DNA of 64,000 bases from Auanema rhodensis (Eukaryota; Nematoda; Chromadorea; Rhabditida; Rhabditidae). The notes below the pieces were generated by a model. The model saw nothing but the letters and a program-made list of their open reading frames with translations, ran no database searches and was not told the origin of the DNA. Both the position numbers and the translations under genes were made by a program. Shown here piece by piece: positions 36,334-46,599 of the stretch. The DNA is taken from the NCBI GenBank assembly GCA_964057225.1, contig OZ059899.1, positions 6,324,001 to 6,388,000 on the forward strand. The letters are read 5' to 3'. Position 1 is the stretch's first letter; every line of letters begins with the position of its first letter.

Positions 36334-37755
36334 ATGGGTGGCCATCGAAGGGATCAAAGTGATAGCCACGTTCCCTTAAGGCCATCTTCTGAACTTGGAA
36401 TTGAAGGAACCGAGCTGCAGGTACGTAAACCCTTTCCCTAGCTTTTTAATTATAAGTTCTTTGTGTTTTCATCTGTACTAACAGTCACGAGTTTAGGTCC
36501 GGATCGATTCTTCTAGACCAACTTTAAGCTCAGGAGCCATGATTGGCAATAGGTGTAATGGAATTGCCATTAATATCGATCCTTCTGATCCTGACCACAC
36601 AAGATCGAAAGTGGTTTGTTTGTTTGGTGGAATAATTTTTGACAAGCTTTGACCTTTAGGAAGTAATTGAACGAAAATCAGAAGGACTAAAAACTGTGAT
36701 AGCATTTTTCTGTCTGATGATTTCAGCTTTCCTCAATTTTTTCCTTTTGACAGTTATTCATGATGTTGTTCCTCGACAACCATTACCTGATCTCACTTTT
36801 ATGATCATACCTCAACAACAATGGGCTTGGTCTGTAGGTGACGTGCTATCCACTGTCAGGTTAGTTATAAAACTTTATTAATTTTTAAATATTGTGTGTT
36901 TTTGTTTAGCTCAATCATAGGCTTCACTGTTGTGCTACTGCATCACGAAAGATGGGTAGTATTGAGACGAATGTTCTTATTAGGAGCTATTTTATATGGC
37001 CTTCGAGCTCTTATTCTTGGAGTAAGTGAAATATATTTTACTATTAAACATACTGGTATTAGGTCACATTTCTTCCTCCATCATTTCATAATCGTGATGA
37101 GATTTGTCAGCCTCAGGTAAACCGCACAGCGATGTATGGAATGGAAATTGCCACCAGGTTCTTTATTCGACAATACCTTTTATTTGCAATTGTTATTTTA
37201 AGATTCGTAACTTATGTTGTGACACTAGGTCTAACATCTGGTCAAGAGAAGATTTTATGCGGAGATTTAATGTTTAGCGGGCATACTGTTGTTCTAACAA
37301 TAATGTATTTCGTACAACTTCAATATACTCCTCGTGGTCTCGTTCTTCTAAGGTTTTTTTTCTGAATACTAATGTTGCTTAACTGTGTTTGTTCTACAGA
37401 TATATAGCCGCTCCTATCACATTTTTGGGAATAGCTGCGTTAGTAGTATCTGGAGGCCATTATACAATGGATGTCTTAATAGCCTATTGGCTTACTTCAC
37501 ATGTATTTTGGGGTTACCACCAGGTGTTCGAAATGCGGAAGGAGGAAAGATCGAAAGCACCTCTTAGTAGATTGTGGTACATTGCCATAGTTCAAAAGCC
37601 TTATCTAATTGCACCCTTTCAGGTGGTTCTGGCTGTGTTATTGGTTTGAGTCCGATGTACCACACGGACAGCTTGAAAACAAATGGGATTGGCCTTTATC
37701 AGGACCTACACAACTTCATGTATTAATGGAGAAAATGAACCGTTATCTCAAATAA
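36334..37755 (+). CDS. sms-1: Sphingomyelin synthase-related phosphotransferase
   Basis: Moves a phosphoryl head group from phosphatidylcholine or phosphatidylethanolamine to ceramide in Golgi or plasma membrane. Eight exons: 36334-36420, 36497-36610, 36660-36859, 36910-37021, 37063-37157, 37203-37352, 37400-37576 and 37623-37755, total 355 residues. After a polar N-tail of about 80 residues without a SAM domain, six membrane segments follow. The catalytic His-His-Asp triad of the lipid phosphate phosphatase fold is intact: CGDLMFSGHTVVL and GGHYTMDVLIAYW. The C-terminus is soluble and polar after the WWFWLCYWFE block. The intron at 37158-37202 is 45 bp, a multiple of three without a stop, so retention would add 15 residues just before the first catalytic motif. 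The start follows a strong acceptor. The symbol is by similarity; nematodes have several paralogues. Confidence 0.95.
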
Positions 37756-37902
37756 GTGAAACAACGAAAAAGCTGAGTTGTGATTCGTTATAATTATTCG
37801 GTATTGGTTAATAATGGTAATGTTTGCCGGTGTTTTATGCTGCCTTTTCATGACTTTGTGCTTAATATCTTGTTTATTTTCGGTTAACCATGATTGTATT
37901 AT

Positions 37903-38124
37903 TTAAACACGGCCTCTTTGAAGCCTGGCCAATTCTGCCCTAAGATCTCTTGCCTTATAAAAGCGTGCTAATAATGCAATAGTTGAAAAATTGCCATAAT
38001 ACCCACAACCGTTCCCTGTCTGCTTTTTCCTTTTTACAGTTTTGTATATGCTGTTTTCAACGTCAGCTATGCCGGTGATATTGTTCTCATTGCCTATTTT
38101 CTTTTGAGATTCGTTGTTCGTCAT
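37903..38124 (-). CDS. Small ORF, 73 residues, function unknown
   Basis: A single-exon frame from ATG to TAA. The protein is polar and basic (an KRKKQTGNG patch), with a Gly-Cys-Gly-Tyr-Tyr segment and an amphipathic, likely helical end FYKARDLRAELARLQRGRV. An acceptor-like GATTAAG lies six bases before the ATG. It overlaps nothing else and lies in the 3-prime space of two converging transcription units. The helical, natural-looking C-terminus argues for a real gene; absence of any known family argues for caution. Confidence 0.4.
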   Translation of the reverse strand: MTNNESQKKIGNENNITGIADVENSIYKTVKRKKQTGNGCGYYGNFSTIALLARFYKARDLRAELARLQRGRV

Positions 38125-38368
38125 GACAATCTTAATCCAGTTGTGCTTTTAGTTTACGGGAGCAATATATATATTAGCCAAAGTTTTTCATTGCCTATCT
38201 CAAAAATATCTTTCTTAATTGATGTTTCTTGTCTCCTTTTTTTGTAAATTTGCTCCTGAGCCACCATCCTTGCCTATTTCCATCAATAATCGCGTTGATG
38301 TTGTATAGCATTTTGTGAAATCAAATAATACTGGTACTAAATGTTTTATTAATCAATAAGCTATGATA

Positions 38369-38632
38369 TCACTGAGATCGTATAATAACACTACGGCGGG
38401 AGTCACACTCTCCTTCCGAATAATTCGAAGACACACCCGAAGAACTACACTGCAACGGGAAAGAGCTGGGATTTAGCCTTAAAATTCTGTCATGTACTGT
38501 ACTATAGATAATTGGCATTGCTGTTTCACTGGGATCTACAAATACTTGTTTTACTAACCAATTTATTATTCATAATGCCTTACCTGGATCCGGAATAGCT
38601 ACAACTATAAGAAGCAATGGAAAGGAGAACAT
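38369..38632 (-). CDS. Candidate small secreted protein, two exons, 74 residues
   Basis: Exon 1 (38632-38584) starts with ATG and encodes a short hydrophobic leader, MFSFPLLLIVVAIPDP, then splices at the consensus donor GTAAGG. A 39-bp intron leads in phase to exon 2 (38544-38369), open for 57 codons to TGA. The mature part is Ser-rich with three Cys, including a CSSSGVSSNYSEGECDSRR stretch. An acceptor TTTCTTTAG lies upstream of the ATG. The + strand is also open across part of exon 2, and a + strand exon-like piece with donor GTAAGT ends at about 38758, so the strand is not beyond doubt. Family unknown; secretion is inferred from the leader only. Confidence 0.4.
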
Positions 38633-38943
38633 AATGATGCGAGAAATTAGAAAAACTAAAGAAACGATGAGATTATAAAGGATTGATCAAGTTTTCCGTT
38701 CTGGGAGGAGCTCGAACACCGTTCAAAATCCCATTACTATCGAGGTCAATGTAGAAAGTAAGTCAATACCATTGCTTTTCGATTTTATTAAGTTACATGA
38801 TACTCATTATATACAAAATTCTTTAAGGAGCTTAGCTCAATGTGAAGCAGCCCAAATAACCCAGTAAGCTAACGACACAGGAAACAACAGTTCGTACCAA
38901 GTGAAAAATTAAAGCCTTTAAACGAGTATTATTCACAAGTAGA

Positions 38944-40161
38944 TTAAGAACGAGAACGAGAGCGTCGATAAACAGGACTTCTGCTTCTACTGAAACAATA
39001 AAAAATAAACATCTAAAAATGAATATTTACATACACTTTTCTTCCCCTATTAGGACCATCCGTTACAGAAAAGTCAACACGCACCTTGGCACCATCAATC
39101 ACAGCATCGGTCATAGCTCTTTTAGCCTAGATAATGGAAAATAACAAAAATTTCACAAATTTGACATACATCTTCGGCATCTCTAACATCATCGAAATAA
39201 ATAAAACCAAAACCACGACTACGACCACTGTGATGATCACGGATGATTTTAATCTAAAAAGGTTATTAAATTCAAGAAATATAATTAAGATTACGTTGTC
39301 GATTTCACCGTATTTTTCAAAAAGTTTTTGTAGCGAGCGTTCAGAGGTATCTAAACTCATGCCGAATATTCCCAGACATCTAAATTAAGAAAATTAGCAA
39401 GCAATAAAATATATTGTGAAACCTGCAAGGATCCGGCTTTTCACGACCATCCCTGTACTTGCGTTGATGGCGGCCATATCCATCACCACGTCCACGATAT
39501 TCACGAGGGGATCTGCTACGACTATAAGCAATAAATAAAAAAAAACGAAAATAATTCTATATAAGTTGGTAAAATTTTTGTCATAACACACAGTCAGAAA
39601 ATAGTTTCATATATGTTACATTAGTTATATTGATTGCCATGCACCCTATTTACCGTATAGTACACGACGAGAAGGCAATTATTCTTTTCATTGACCAACT
39701 TTAATTGATTGGATATTTGAAATCTTCCAACTTATTGTCTGAGCTTGTAAAATTGCCAATTAAGCGCTAATTTTAGTAACTGGCCACATAATAAGTTCAT
39801 TGATTTGAAAATAACTGATTCGCCTAAACTGAAGTCATAAATGCTGCAGTAAAGGGTGGCAAGCAGTTGGCAATCAGCGAGACGAAAAGTATAAAATAAT
39901 AATAAAAAGCGTAACACACCTTCTATAGCGTCTTCTTGGACTATACTTGCTCGATCTATAACGTTTGGGGGATCTCGACAGACTTCTGGAACGTGATCGT
40001 TTGGGTGAACAAGATCGTGAACGGGATCTTGAAAACTTTCGCCTAAACAGAGTCATATGTAACTTAAAGAAAGATAAAATAAACTTTTCAGGACTACGGG
40101 TAGGAGATCTTGAACGTGAGGCACTTCTTGCCCGAGGGTTAGGCGATGGTGAACGTGACAT
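38944..40161 (-). CDS. rsp-8: Transformer-2-like SR splicing regulator
   Basis: RNA-binding splicing factor of the Tra2 type, nuclear. Seven exons: 40161-40085, 40042-39920, 39521-39423, 39379-39295, 39253-39170, 39126-39035 and 38989-38944, total 201 residues. Order: an Arg/Ser domain of about 70 residues, the linker KPDPCRCLGIFGMSL that opens the RRM and is diagnostic for Tra2, RNP1 as RSRGFGFIYF, a VRVDFSVT end of the RRM, then a short second RS tail. The Tra2 motif between RRM and tail (human RAHTPTPGIY) is missing, making this a short form like the nematode homologues. Intron 2 is the longest at 398 bp. The start follows an acceptor with 11 consecutive T, nine bases before the ATG, an excellent trans-splice site. 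Confidence 0.93.
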
Positions 40162-40760
40162 AGAATTGTGCTGAAAAAAAAAAAGGAATTGGAAAATCAA
40201 AGCTATATACCTCTCTAGGCATCTGAACCGGGGGAAATCTTGGTTGTTCCACACTATGGAGAAAAGACAAAATAGCTTCCTTATTTTCAATAAGGAACGA
40301 CTGCACGTCTGCAAATTAAAAAAAATTGTGAAATAAATATGAATAAAAAACGATTTATGTTGATGTGCACTCATAGCACAACAAAAACAAATTACGAAAG
40401 AATCATAAAAATTTATTAAGGCAAAGCTTGACCATAAAGCTCACGAGCAAATTTCGCAAAAATAAATCTGGAATTTAGGCGCGCATTAAATTTTACCGCG
40501 CAAAAAAAAAATTTAAATTTAAAATACCGTAGTCATGTAATAAACATCGGCTGTTGAATTCTTTCACGTAGCGCTGCTGACTGTAGGTAAATGTCTGGTT
40601 ATTTTTCGACATGAGAGGAAGAATTTGAATTTTGCCTTCCGTATACTTGTATATTTATGATATTTGAATAAATCATCATCAATTATTTTCGTAAAAAATA
40701 ATAAGAGGCTATTTGGAGTAATGTTCCTAATTAGGCATTTGTAAGCAGTTGTGAATTTGA
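40162..40760. other. Intergenic, putative promoter of the Tra2-like gene
   Basis: AT-rich apart from two GC boxes at about 40480-40503 (GGCGCGC and ACCGCGC) that are candidates for cell-cycle type promoter elements. No gene seen. Confidence 0.35.
40171..40184 (-). promoter_or_regulatory. Likely spliced-leader acceptor of the Tra2-like gene
   Basis: Eleven T followed by CAG, nine bases ahead of the ATG. No nearby upstream donor with a supported 5-prime exon was found, so trans-splicing is the simpler reading. Confidence 0.6.
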
Positions 40761-40976
40761 TCATGCGGTAATTAATTTCACGTTTTTGTTAGAAGTTTCA
40801 ATGCTCTTATTGATTGGAGCCATTTGAGTTTGACACATGTTGTTAGCAATTGTTTCGTCAAAATCTACTTTTTTTTTACAGCGTGGCCTTTGGTCAAACA
40901 GAGGAAGATAGTAATTAAAATAATTGATAATCAGTAAAATACGTAAAATACTTACCATGATATGGAGCAGATTTCA
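40761..40976 (-). CDS. Candidate short gene, 42 residues
   Basis: An exon with ATG at 40976 ends at consensus donor GTAAGT (40955). Exon 2 (40867-40761) joins in phase behind an A-rich acceptor and runs to TGA, giving a polar protein with VDFDETIANNMCQTQMAPIN. Upstream of the ATG is a TTTCAG acceptor. The second acceptor is weak and a longer exon entry at 40900 fails in frame, so the model is tentative. It could also be an upstream noncoding exon set of the Tra2-like gene. Confidence 0.3.
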
Positions 40977-41793
40977 TTTTGTACGAAGAATGGTTTGAAC
41001 TGAAATGTATAAAATGAATAAAAATTTTAAAAACAAGATAACAATAAACGAAAAATGTTTTAAAAATCTATAACTGAATTTAAACTTTCAGAAAATAGCC
41101 AAGATATGGATTAGAGTTCTTTCTGGGAGAATATCGCATAAAATCGATGAAAAGTTATGACATTAGTATGATCATCTTGATTTTCTTTTTTCTAGCTGCA
41201 TAGACTAGGTACTAGGAGGGTACAATATATCAGAAAGAATATGGGGATTGCTCCTTCTGTTACAACAGCAGTCTGACAGGAAAAAAAAGTGAGAGATAGA
41301 GGAAAACTTTGAAATTCGTGAAGCGAATATGAAGAAGAAATCGGTGCGTGGACGAGATCAAATACGATTAGCCAATTGGGTCACACATGCAGTAATTCAA
41401 TGTGTATATCGTGTTTTTTTCCGCCTGATATGAAATCAGTTCCTAGTTAAGCAGTTGTGGTTGGTATTCATAAGTATTTCTGGTTTTTGCTGACAAACTC
41501 AATGAATACCTCTAAAATGCTGAGCTTGGTCGTAAAGCAGCTAAAGTTGTGAAGGAAACAAACGACTGAGCAGATCTGGAAGGTAGCAGCACCATGGAAA
41601 CAGCGGAAGTTTCTATACTATTTCTATGTCCTTTCTTGGTTACTCGTTGGCACTTTGATCGAAGAACAGGCGTTTAGTCAATCGATGATTTATTCTACGA
41701 TAAATAAACTCTACAACATAAATAAGGGTCAATTAGTTAATCGAGAATAAGAAAGACAATATAATTAAAAATAAATTAAAGTATATGTATTAT
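40977..41793. other. Intergenic
   Basis: No supported exon, RNA gene or repeat. Moderate GC between 41200 and 41700 without splice borders that join in phase. Confidence 0.4.
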
Positions 41794-42809
41794 TTAAGAA
41801 TAGACTATATCTGATACATCATCATCTCTAGAATTCGGCGACGAATGAAAATTGTTTCTGACAAAACCGTCGTTAAAATACTCAACCGAGTCATCCTCGT
41901 TATCTCCATTAGGAACTTCGTCTTCAATGTAAGTATCGTCAAACGTGTTATCCTGTTGAATGTTCGAATTTTCCCATTGGATTTCAGCTATGTCAAATTG
42001 TTCCTGTTCAAAGAGAGCACGTCCGGCACCATATAATGGAGCAGCAGGCAACTGAGCACCGAGTACTGGTGGAGTAGGTGAAGCAGGCTAAAGTAGGAAA
42101 AACATTAGTTACCCTTCATTCATCTAAGCAATGAATAATGCAAATGAATATTACCCCCGAAGCTCCTGGAAAGCAAGATTCTAATATATACATGTGGTAG
42201 AGATGACCGTCGGGACCATCAAACAATGCAGAAAAGTCTGATTTAAATTGAGTTTCCGTTGCTTCACCACGTCCAAAAGGATGCAACTCCAGATAATAAT
42301 CTCTGGCATGCTTAAACATGTGCTTATCAAGAATATCACTGAAACTTTAAGATAATTAACTCTTCTTATTTCTTATAGTTACGGTGAATTCCGAACGTTT
42401 TTATGGCATTGACGACAATAGACAAATATTTGAGGAAGCTGAATACTCTACAACAAAGAGTGAATTGATTTAGAAGCAAAATATGACTTACATGTGCTAT
42501 AGACGGAAAACATCTTCTCACAAAGTCTTTCATCTGCCTGTTATAAAAATACATATTATCAATTACTTTAACAGCGTGAGATCCGGGATGCATCTGATGA
42601 TAATGACGGTAAGCATCTTCAACATTGTCAACGCCTTCGAGACATAGAGAACAATAGTACGTTGCAAGATTAATATGTTTTTCTTCCATATGACGGATCA
42701 ATTCTATTCTGAATGCATTTTGTAAGAAAATACATTGCAATACTTAATCTTACCTGCCTAGCTGAACTAGCTCAGAGCAAACTTCACATGAGATGGCTTG
42801 GACGATCAT
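41794..42809 (-). CDS. Three-finger C2H2 zinc-finger protein with acidic tail
   Basis: Five exons (42809-42754, 42708-42492, 42438-42383, 42338-42155 and 42087-41794) give 268 residues with all junctions in phase. Three Cys-x2-Cys...His-His units are visible: CEVC with HMEEKH near the N-terminus, CSLC with HYHQMH, and CRQCH with KHMFKH. The introns cut inside the first and third fingers. Linkers are longer than in tandem DNA-binding arrays, so the fingers may bind RNA or protein instead of forming a Krueppel-type array. After a Pro-rich hinge the last 90 residues are strongly acidic (Asp/Glu-rich), as in an activation or interaction region. The ATG is the first in frame. I do not recognise an orthologue. 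Nucleic-acid binding is likely; target unknown. Confidence 0.85.
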
Positions 42810-43082
42810 TGTTGCCCAGGAGCAGAGGATTGTTGCAATTACAGATAAAAATGAATTAATGCTCAAGATTTATTCTTATATAGAAAAGATTAATGAACAT
42901 GTCAAATGGGTCAAAGCTATGAGTATTACTTAATACCTTAGGATACATGTTCAGTAATTTTGTCATGTATTGTTATTAAATAAGAAAGGTTTTAATAATG
43001 ATGAACATATATATATTTATTGCCTGAACAATATAAGAATGAATTTTATGCAAAAAATTAAGATAAATAAATAAATAGGTTA

Positions 43083-44768
43083 TTATAAGTTGGATCTCAG
43101 CTTCTTAAACTCTTCAGCACTGTAAAATTTTGGTGCTGCATTAGGTATCCATTTATCATTTTCCTTAGTAAATGTATTTCGTTGCATGTTATGAGCAAAA
43201 GTTCCACAGTCGTTTAAATCTAAGACTGGTGTAACGCAGGCATCTTTTCCTTAAAAAATTGAGGTTAAACATCTGTTTCAAGTTTAATAGAACCTTTAAA
43301 AATAGCTGTCCATTCTTCTTGAGTTTTTGACTTAAATATAGATTCCATTCTGGCAGTGGTGCCTACTGGATTTGCATAAACATCGCTTATACTATCTTCC
43401 ATTCCCAAAACTATAAAAAGCGTATTTTTGATTTTATACATAAGTTTTTTTACCTTTGAATAGATTCATATTAAACTTTGGTTCCAATGCTCCCACGGCC
43501 ATAAACTTACCATCTTTAGTTTCGTAAGTCCTAAAAAAAATCTAAAAATTATGAAAAAACGGTGTTAAACCTTATGAGCATATTGAGACCATAAGTAGGC
43601 ATGATTACTGATAGTTTTGAACAAGGAATACTTTGATATAAATACTAGTCTCTAATTGTAAACAGATTGTATAAACATGTTCGTCTTATCGGAATTTAAA
43701 CATTAAAAACTTTCTGATTTTAAGTTCATCTCAATATAAACATAAGTGAGAAGGAAAACAAGTTCAATACAAACCTGTATATAGGACATTTCCCTTGAAA
43801 TGCTGCAAACGACATTTTCCAAAGATGCTCCATATCTTGATATTGAGACACGAAGCTTCCCAGGTATGCTAAACCTTCAACCATTGAGCAATCGACGATA
43901 CATCCTTGTCCACCTATATTTTCTTAAGTTCTTCGAAAAAAAAAACTCAAATAACCATTGTTTTGTCGACTAAATAAAGCTGCCACTATTCCAAAAGCTG
44001 CCGTTAGTCCACCACCCGCAAAATCTGCCAATAAATTTGCTGGAGGCCAAGGTGGATTTCGATTTTCACCAGTAATAATTGGAAGCAACCCTGGAAACCA
44101 GGACCGAGGTTTTTAATTTATGCTTTAATGAATTTTCTACCAGAAAGAGCAACATAATTAATGTCATGTCCTGCTTCCTGACTTAATTCTCCAGTCTGAC
44201 CATATCCTGTCAGTCTACATACTACTAATTTTGGATTTTCCTTGAAAACCTCGTTTTACATATATATGAATAGTTCATTACCTCCAAGAGTTCGACAGGA
44301 TCAAGTCCTATTTTCTCCAAAATTCCTGGCCTAAATGGATCAAGAAGAACATCACTCGTTTTCGCCAAGTTTTTCACAATTTCAACACCTTCTTTTGTAC
44401 GTAAATCTACTCTTATAGATTCTTTTCCTCTATTCAATCTTTGTTCCACAGTTTCGTACTCCTCCTGAAAGAAATGTTAACTTTTTCTTAATTTTTTTCA
44501 ATAATAAAATGAGACTACTAAATTAAATTTAGAACTGTAAGTTATTTTTCAAATTAACAAAAAAAAATATGAACCAGATAAAAAAGATATACTCTCATAG
44601 TATGTTTATATGGAGATGATATCTAATTTATAACGATAGCTATACCTTTGATTTTTGTATAAGCGTTACTTGAGCTCCAGCATCTGCTAAAAGTAAACCA
44701 CAATGTGGAACTGGGGCTAACCCTGCAAGTTCAACCACTTTTACACCATGCAGAAGACCTTTCTTCAT
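43083..44768 (-). CDS. AMACR: Alpha-methylacyl-CoA racemase
   Basis: CoA-transferase family III enzyme that racemises 2-methyl-branched acyl-CoA in peroxisomes and mitochondria before beta-oxidation. Eight exons: 44768-44646, 44464-44282, 44240-44141, 44090-43956, 43913-43775, 43530-43454, 43410-43294 and 43249-43083, total 346 residues, about 35 fewer than the human enzyme. Family blocks in order: [42 protein letters not shown] with the catalytic His, [10 protein letters not shown] with the catalytic Asp, the MVEGLAYL region, [11 protein letters not shown] with the conserved Glu, and DACVTPVL. The C-terminus ends in Ser-Asn-Leu, a plausible weak peroxisomal PTS1 signal. The ATG lies one base behind acceptor ATTTACAAATTTAG, a likely trans-splice site. 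A shorter paralogue lies upstream on the same strand. Confidence 0.95.
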
Positions 44769-45535
44769 ACTAAATTTGTAAATATTGTAAACTATTAATA
44801 TATAATAGATATGAATTTGAAATTTTATTTGGAAAAAAATTAATGTTCAAAAATCGGCTACAATACGGTAAGATCATATGTACATATTTATTATTAGACA
44901 TACCATAAAGTTTTAGATGATAGGAAGAAGGGTAGCATCAGTATGAGAATGAGTAAAAAGAGGAAGATGAGTTAGAAGGACATAACAAGAAGTAATAAAA
45001 TGAATTAGAATATGTGTTTAGAAATGAAGAAAACTACTAAAACACTTGAAAAGTGAAATATTTCTAGAAAAGAGTAAAAATACATTAGTATAGTTAACAG
45101 AAGAATTGAAATTGAAAACAAAGACATGTATCAGTTTGCATGTATTCCAAATTAGGTGTCATCGCAATTTACTAATAATTTTATAAAATATGATCCAACA
45201 ATTACCTTCTATCATATATTGTACACTAACAACATAATTAGATCAAGTTTTCAAAATAATCCAAAAGAATATTAAGAAGTATTATTTAGAAATTGTTAAA
45301 AGAAATTGGAAAAATTCTTTTTATTTTTTTGTTAGTTGGGAAGGGAGACAATTGGTACAAAGGACAAACAAATCGATACCTATAGCAAAGTCAGCATGAT
45401 AAGACTACCATGGAAATAAGAACATAGTACATTTATTACTAGGACTTAAATTCATTTAATTTCCTTTTTTCAATAAAAATAAGATTTATACATATAATTA
45501 TTTATTTTAGCACATTTATCATACAATAGTTATGT
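44769..45535. other. Intergenic between two family III CoA-transferase genes
   Basis: AT-rich, purine-rich on the + strand in the first half. No exon or RNA gene seen. Too long for a typical operon spacer. Confidence 0.5.
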
Positions 45536-46599
45536 TTACTTTACATGTTTATCAGCAAATTCAGTAAGCTCTTTTAGATACTTTTGTGAGTCAGCAGTTT
45601 GAATGATCTGAAAATAAATTATACTCATTATTCTTCAACAAATTACTATTTGAATTTCAATAAATTCGAGTTGAATTGTTTTAATAGTAGATAATAATCT
45701 CTTTTACCTCCCCAGCAGTCATTTTTTCTCGAAGGTAAAGCCCTATAGCTATATTTTTCATGGCATGAACTGCAGAAAATGGATCATCGCCTGAAATTGT
45801 AGAAGATTAATATTCAGTAAAAGCACTCTTAATAACCATCAATACTAGCTATTATTAATTGTCCATTTTGTTTTGTTATATCAGTTGTGTGAATATTATA
45901 TAAATCAAGACGATTGCAGCCATGCCCATCAAGAAAAACGTCAGCTTTTCTGAAATAAATCTTATTGGTCAACTTCAACAAATGTTTTGTTTAGAGTGCG
46001 TTCTATTGCTATTACAAATCTTAATCTCCAGTTGTGTAGCGTTCGTGGTGTAATGGTCAGCATGGATGCCTTCCAAGCATTCGACGGGGGTTCGATTCCC
46101 CCCGAACGCAGATTATTTTTTTTTTATTCTTTCAAGAGAACATCCTTTTTTTTCGAGTTATTTTAATTTGCAAAGTAGTTTTTTTGTATTACCTGAGCAC
46201 ATTTTGCAAGTAAGATCGTCCTTGATCACATTTAAGATCCAGTTCCCTCACGCTGTTAACAGATGGTGGTTTTTCACCTTTAACGGAATAATGAGAAACA
46301 CTTGCACCATGATCTTGAAGAACTTTTGAAATCAAAAGTGCTTTGCTATTATCATGTAAGATTGCAACCTGAAATGTGTTAAAGGTTTATTATATAAATT
46401 TATATTTCTATGAGCAAACCTTAACTCCATTCAATTGTTGATTTTGCATCGCTGCCCTTAGCAAAACATTAGATCCAATATAAAAATCGCCAGCGCCCTG
46501 AAGAAAAAAAATTTTTCCTTTTTATTAATTTGATTCTATAGGACATACTCTAGATGATACAGCTGTAAACAGAGAATATGTTTTTTTGAATAAACTCAT
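45536..46599 (-). CDS. Short, divergent CoA-transferase family III (CaiB/racemase-like) protein
   Basis: Six exons: 46599-46549, 46497-46420, 46368-46193, 45949-45837, 45790-45708 and 45607-45536, total 190 residues, all in phase. The N-terminus MSLFKKTYSLFTAVSSR is basic and hydroxylated, like a mitochondrial presequence. The body follows the racemase fold in order: a VAILHDNSKALLISKVLQDHGA strand-helix unit is shortened here to its core ALLISKVLQDHGA, then RELDLKCDQGRSYLQNVL, KADVFLDGHGCNRLDL, and NGQLIIASIDG, matching the DVLL, LDP and NPRLI blocks of AMACR. The GHDINY catalytic His block is not recognisable, and the whole C-terminal half is absent. Therefore probably no normal racemase or CoA-transferase activity; it may be a pseudoenzyme or act with a partner. 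The intron between exons 3 and 4 carries a tRNA gene on the opposite strand. Confidence 0.75.
46039..46110 (+). tRNA. tRNA-Gly(TCC): tRNA-Gly (anticodon TCC)
   Basis: A 72-base cloverleaf. Acceptor stem GCGTTCG pairs with CGAACGC, followed by A73. The D arm contains the A box TGGTGTAATGG. Anticodon stem GATGC with GCATT (one G-T pair) frames the loop CTTCCAA, anticodon TCC. The T arm GGGGG-TTCGATT-CCCCC carries the B box GGTTCGATTCC. No intron. It is transcribed against the CoA-transferase-like gene in whose third intron (46192-45950) it lies. Confidence 0.97.
46116..46125 (+). terminator. RNA polymerase III terminator of tRNA-Gly
   Basis: Ten consecutive T starting five bases past the discriminator base. 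Confidence 0.9.

Noticed and set aside
35967-36441. Plus-strand ORFs before the sphingomyelin synthase
   Set aside because: T-rich Phe/Ser/Leu frames; the second runs into the true first exon in the wrong frame.
46066-46329. Plus-strand ORF of 87 codons starting within the tRNA
   Set aside because: Overlaps tRNA-Gly and its terminator and is antisense to an exon of the CoA-transferase-like gene.
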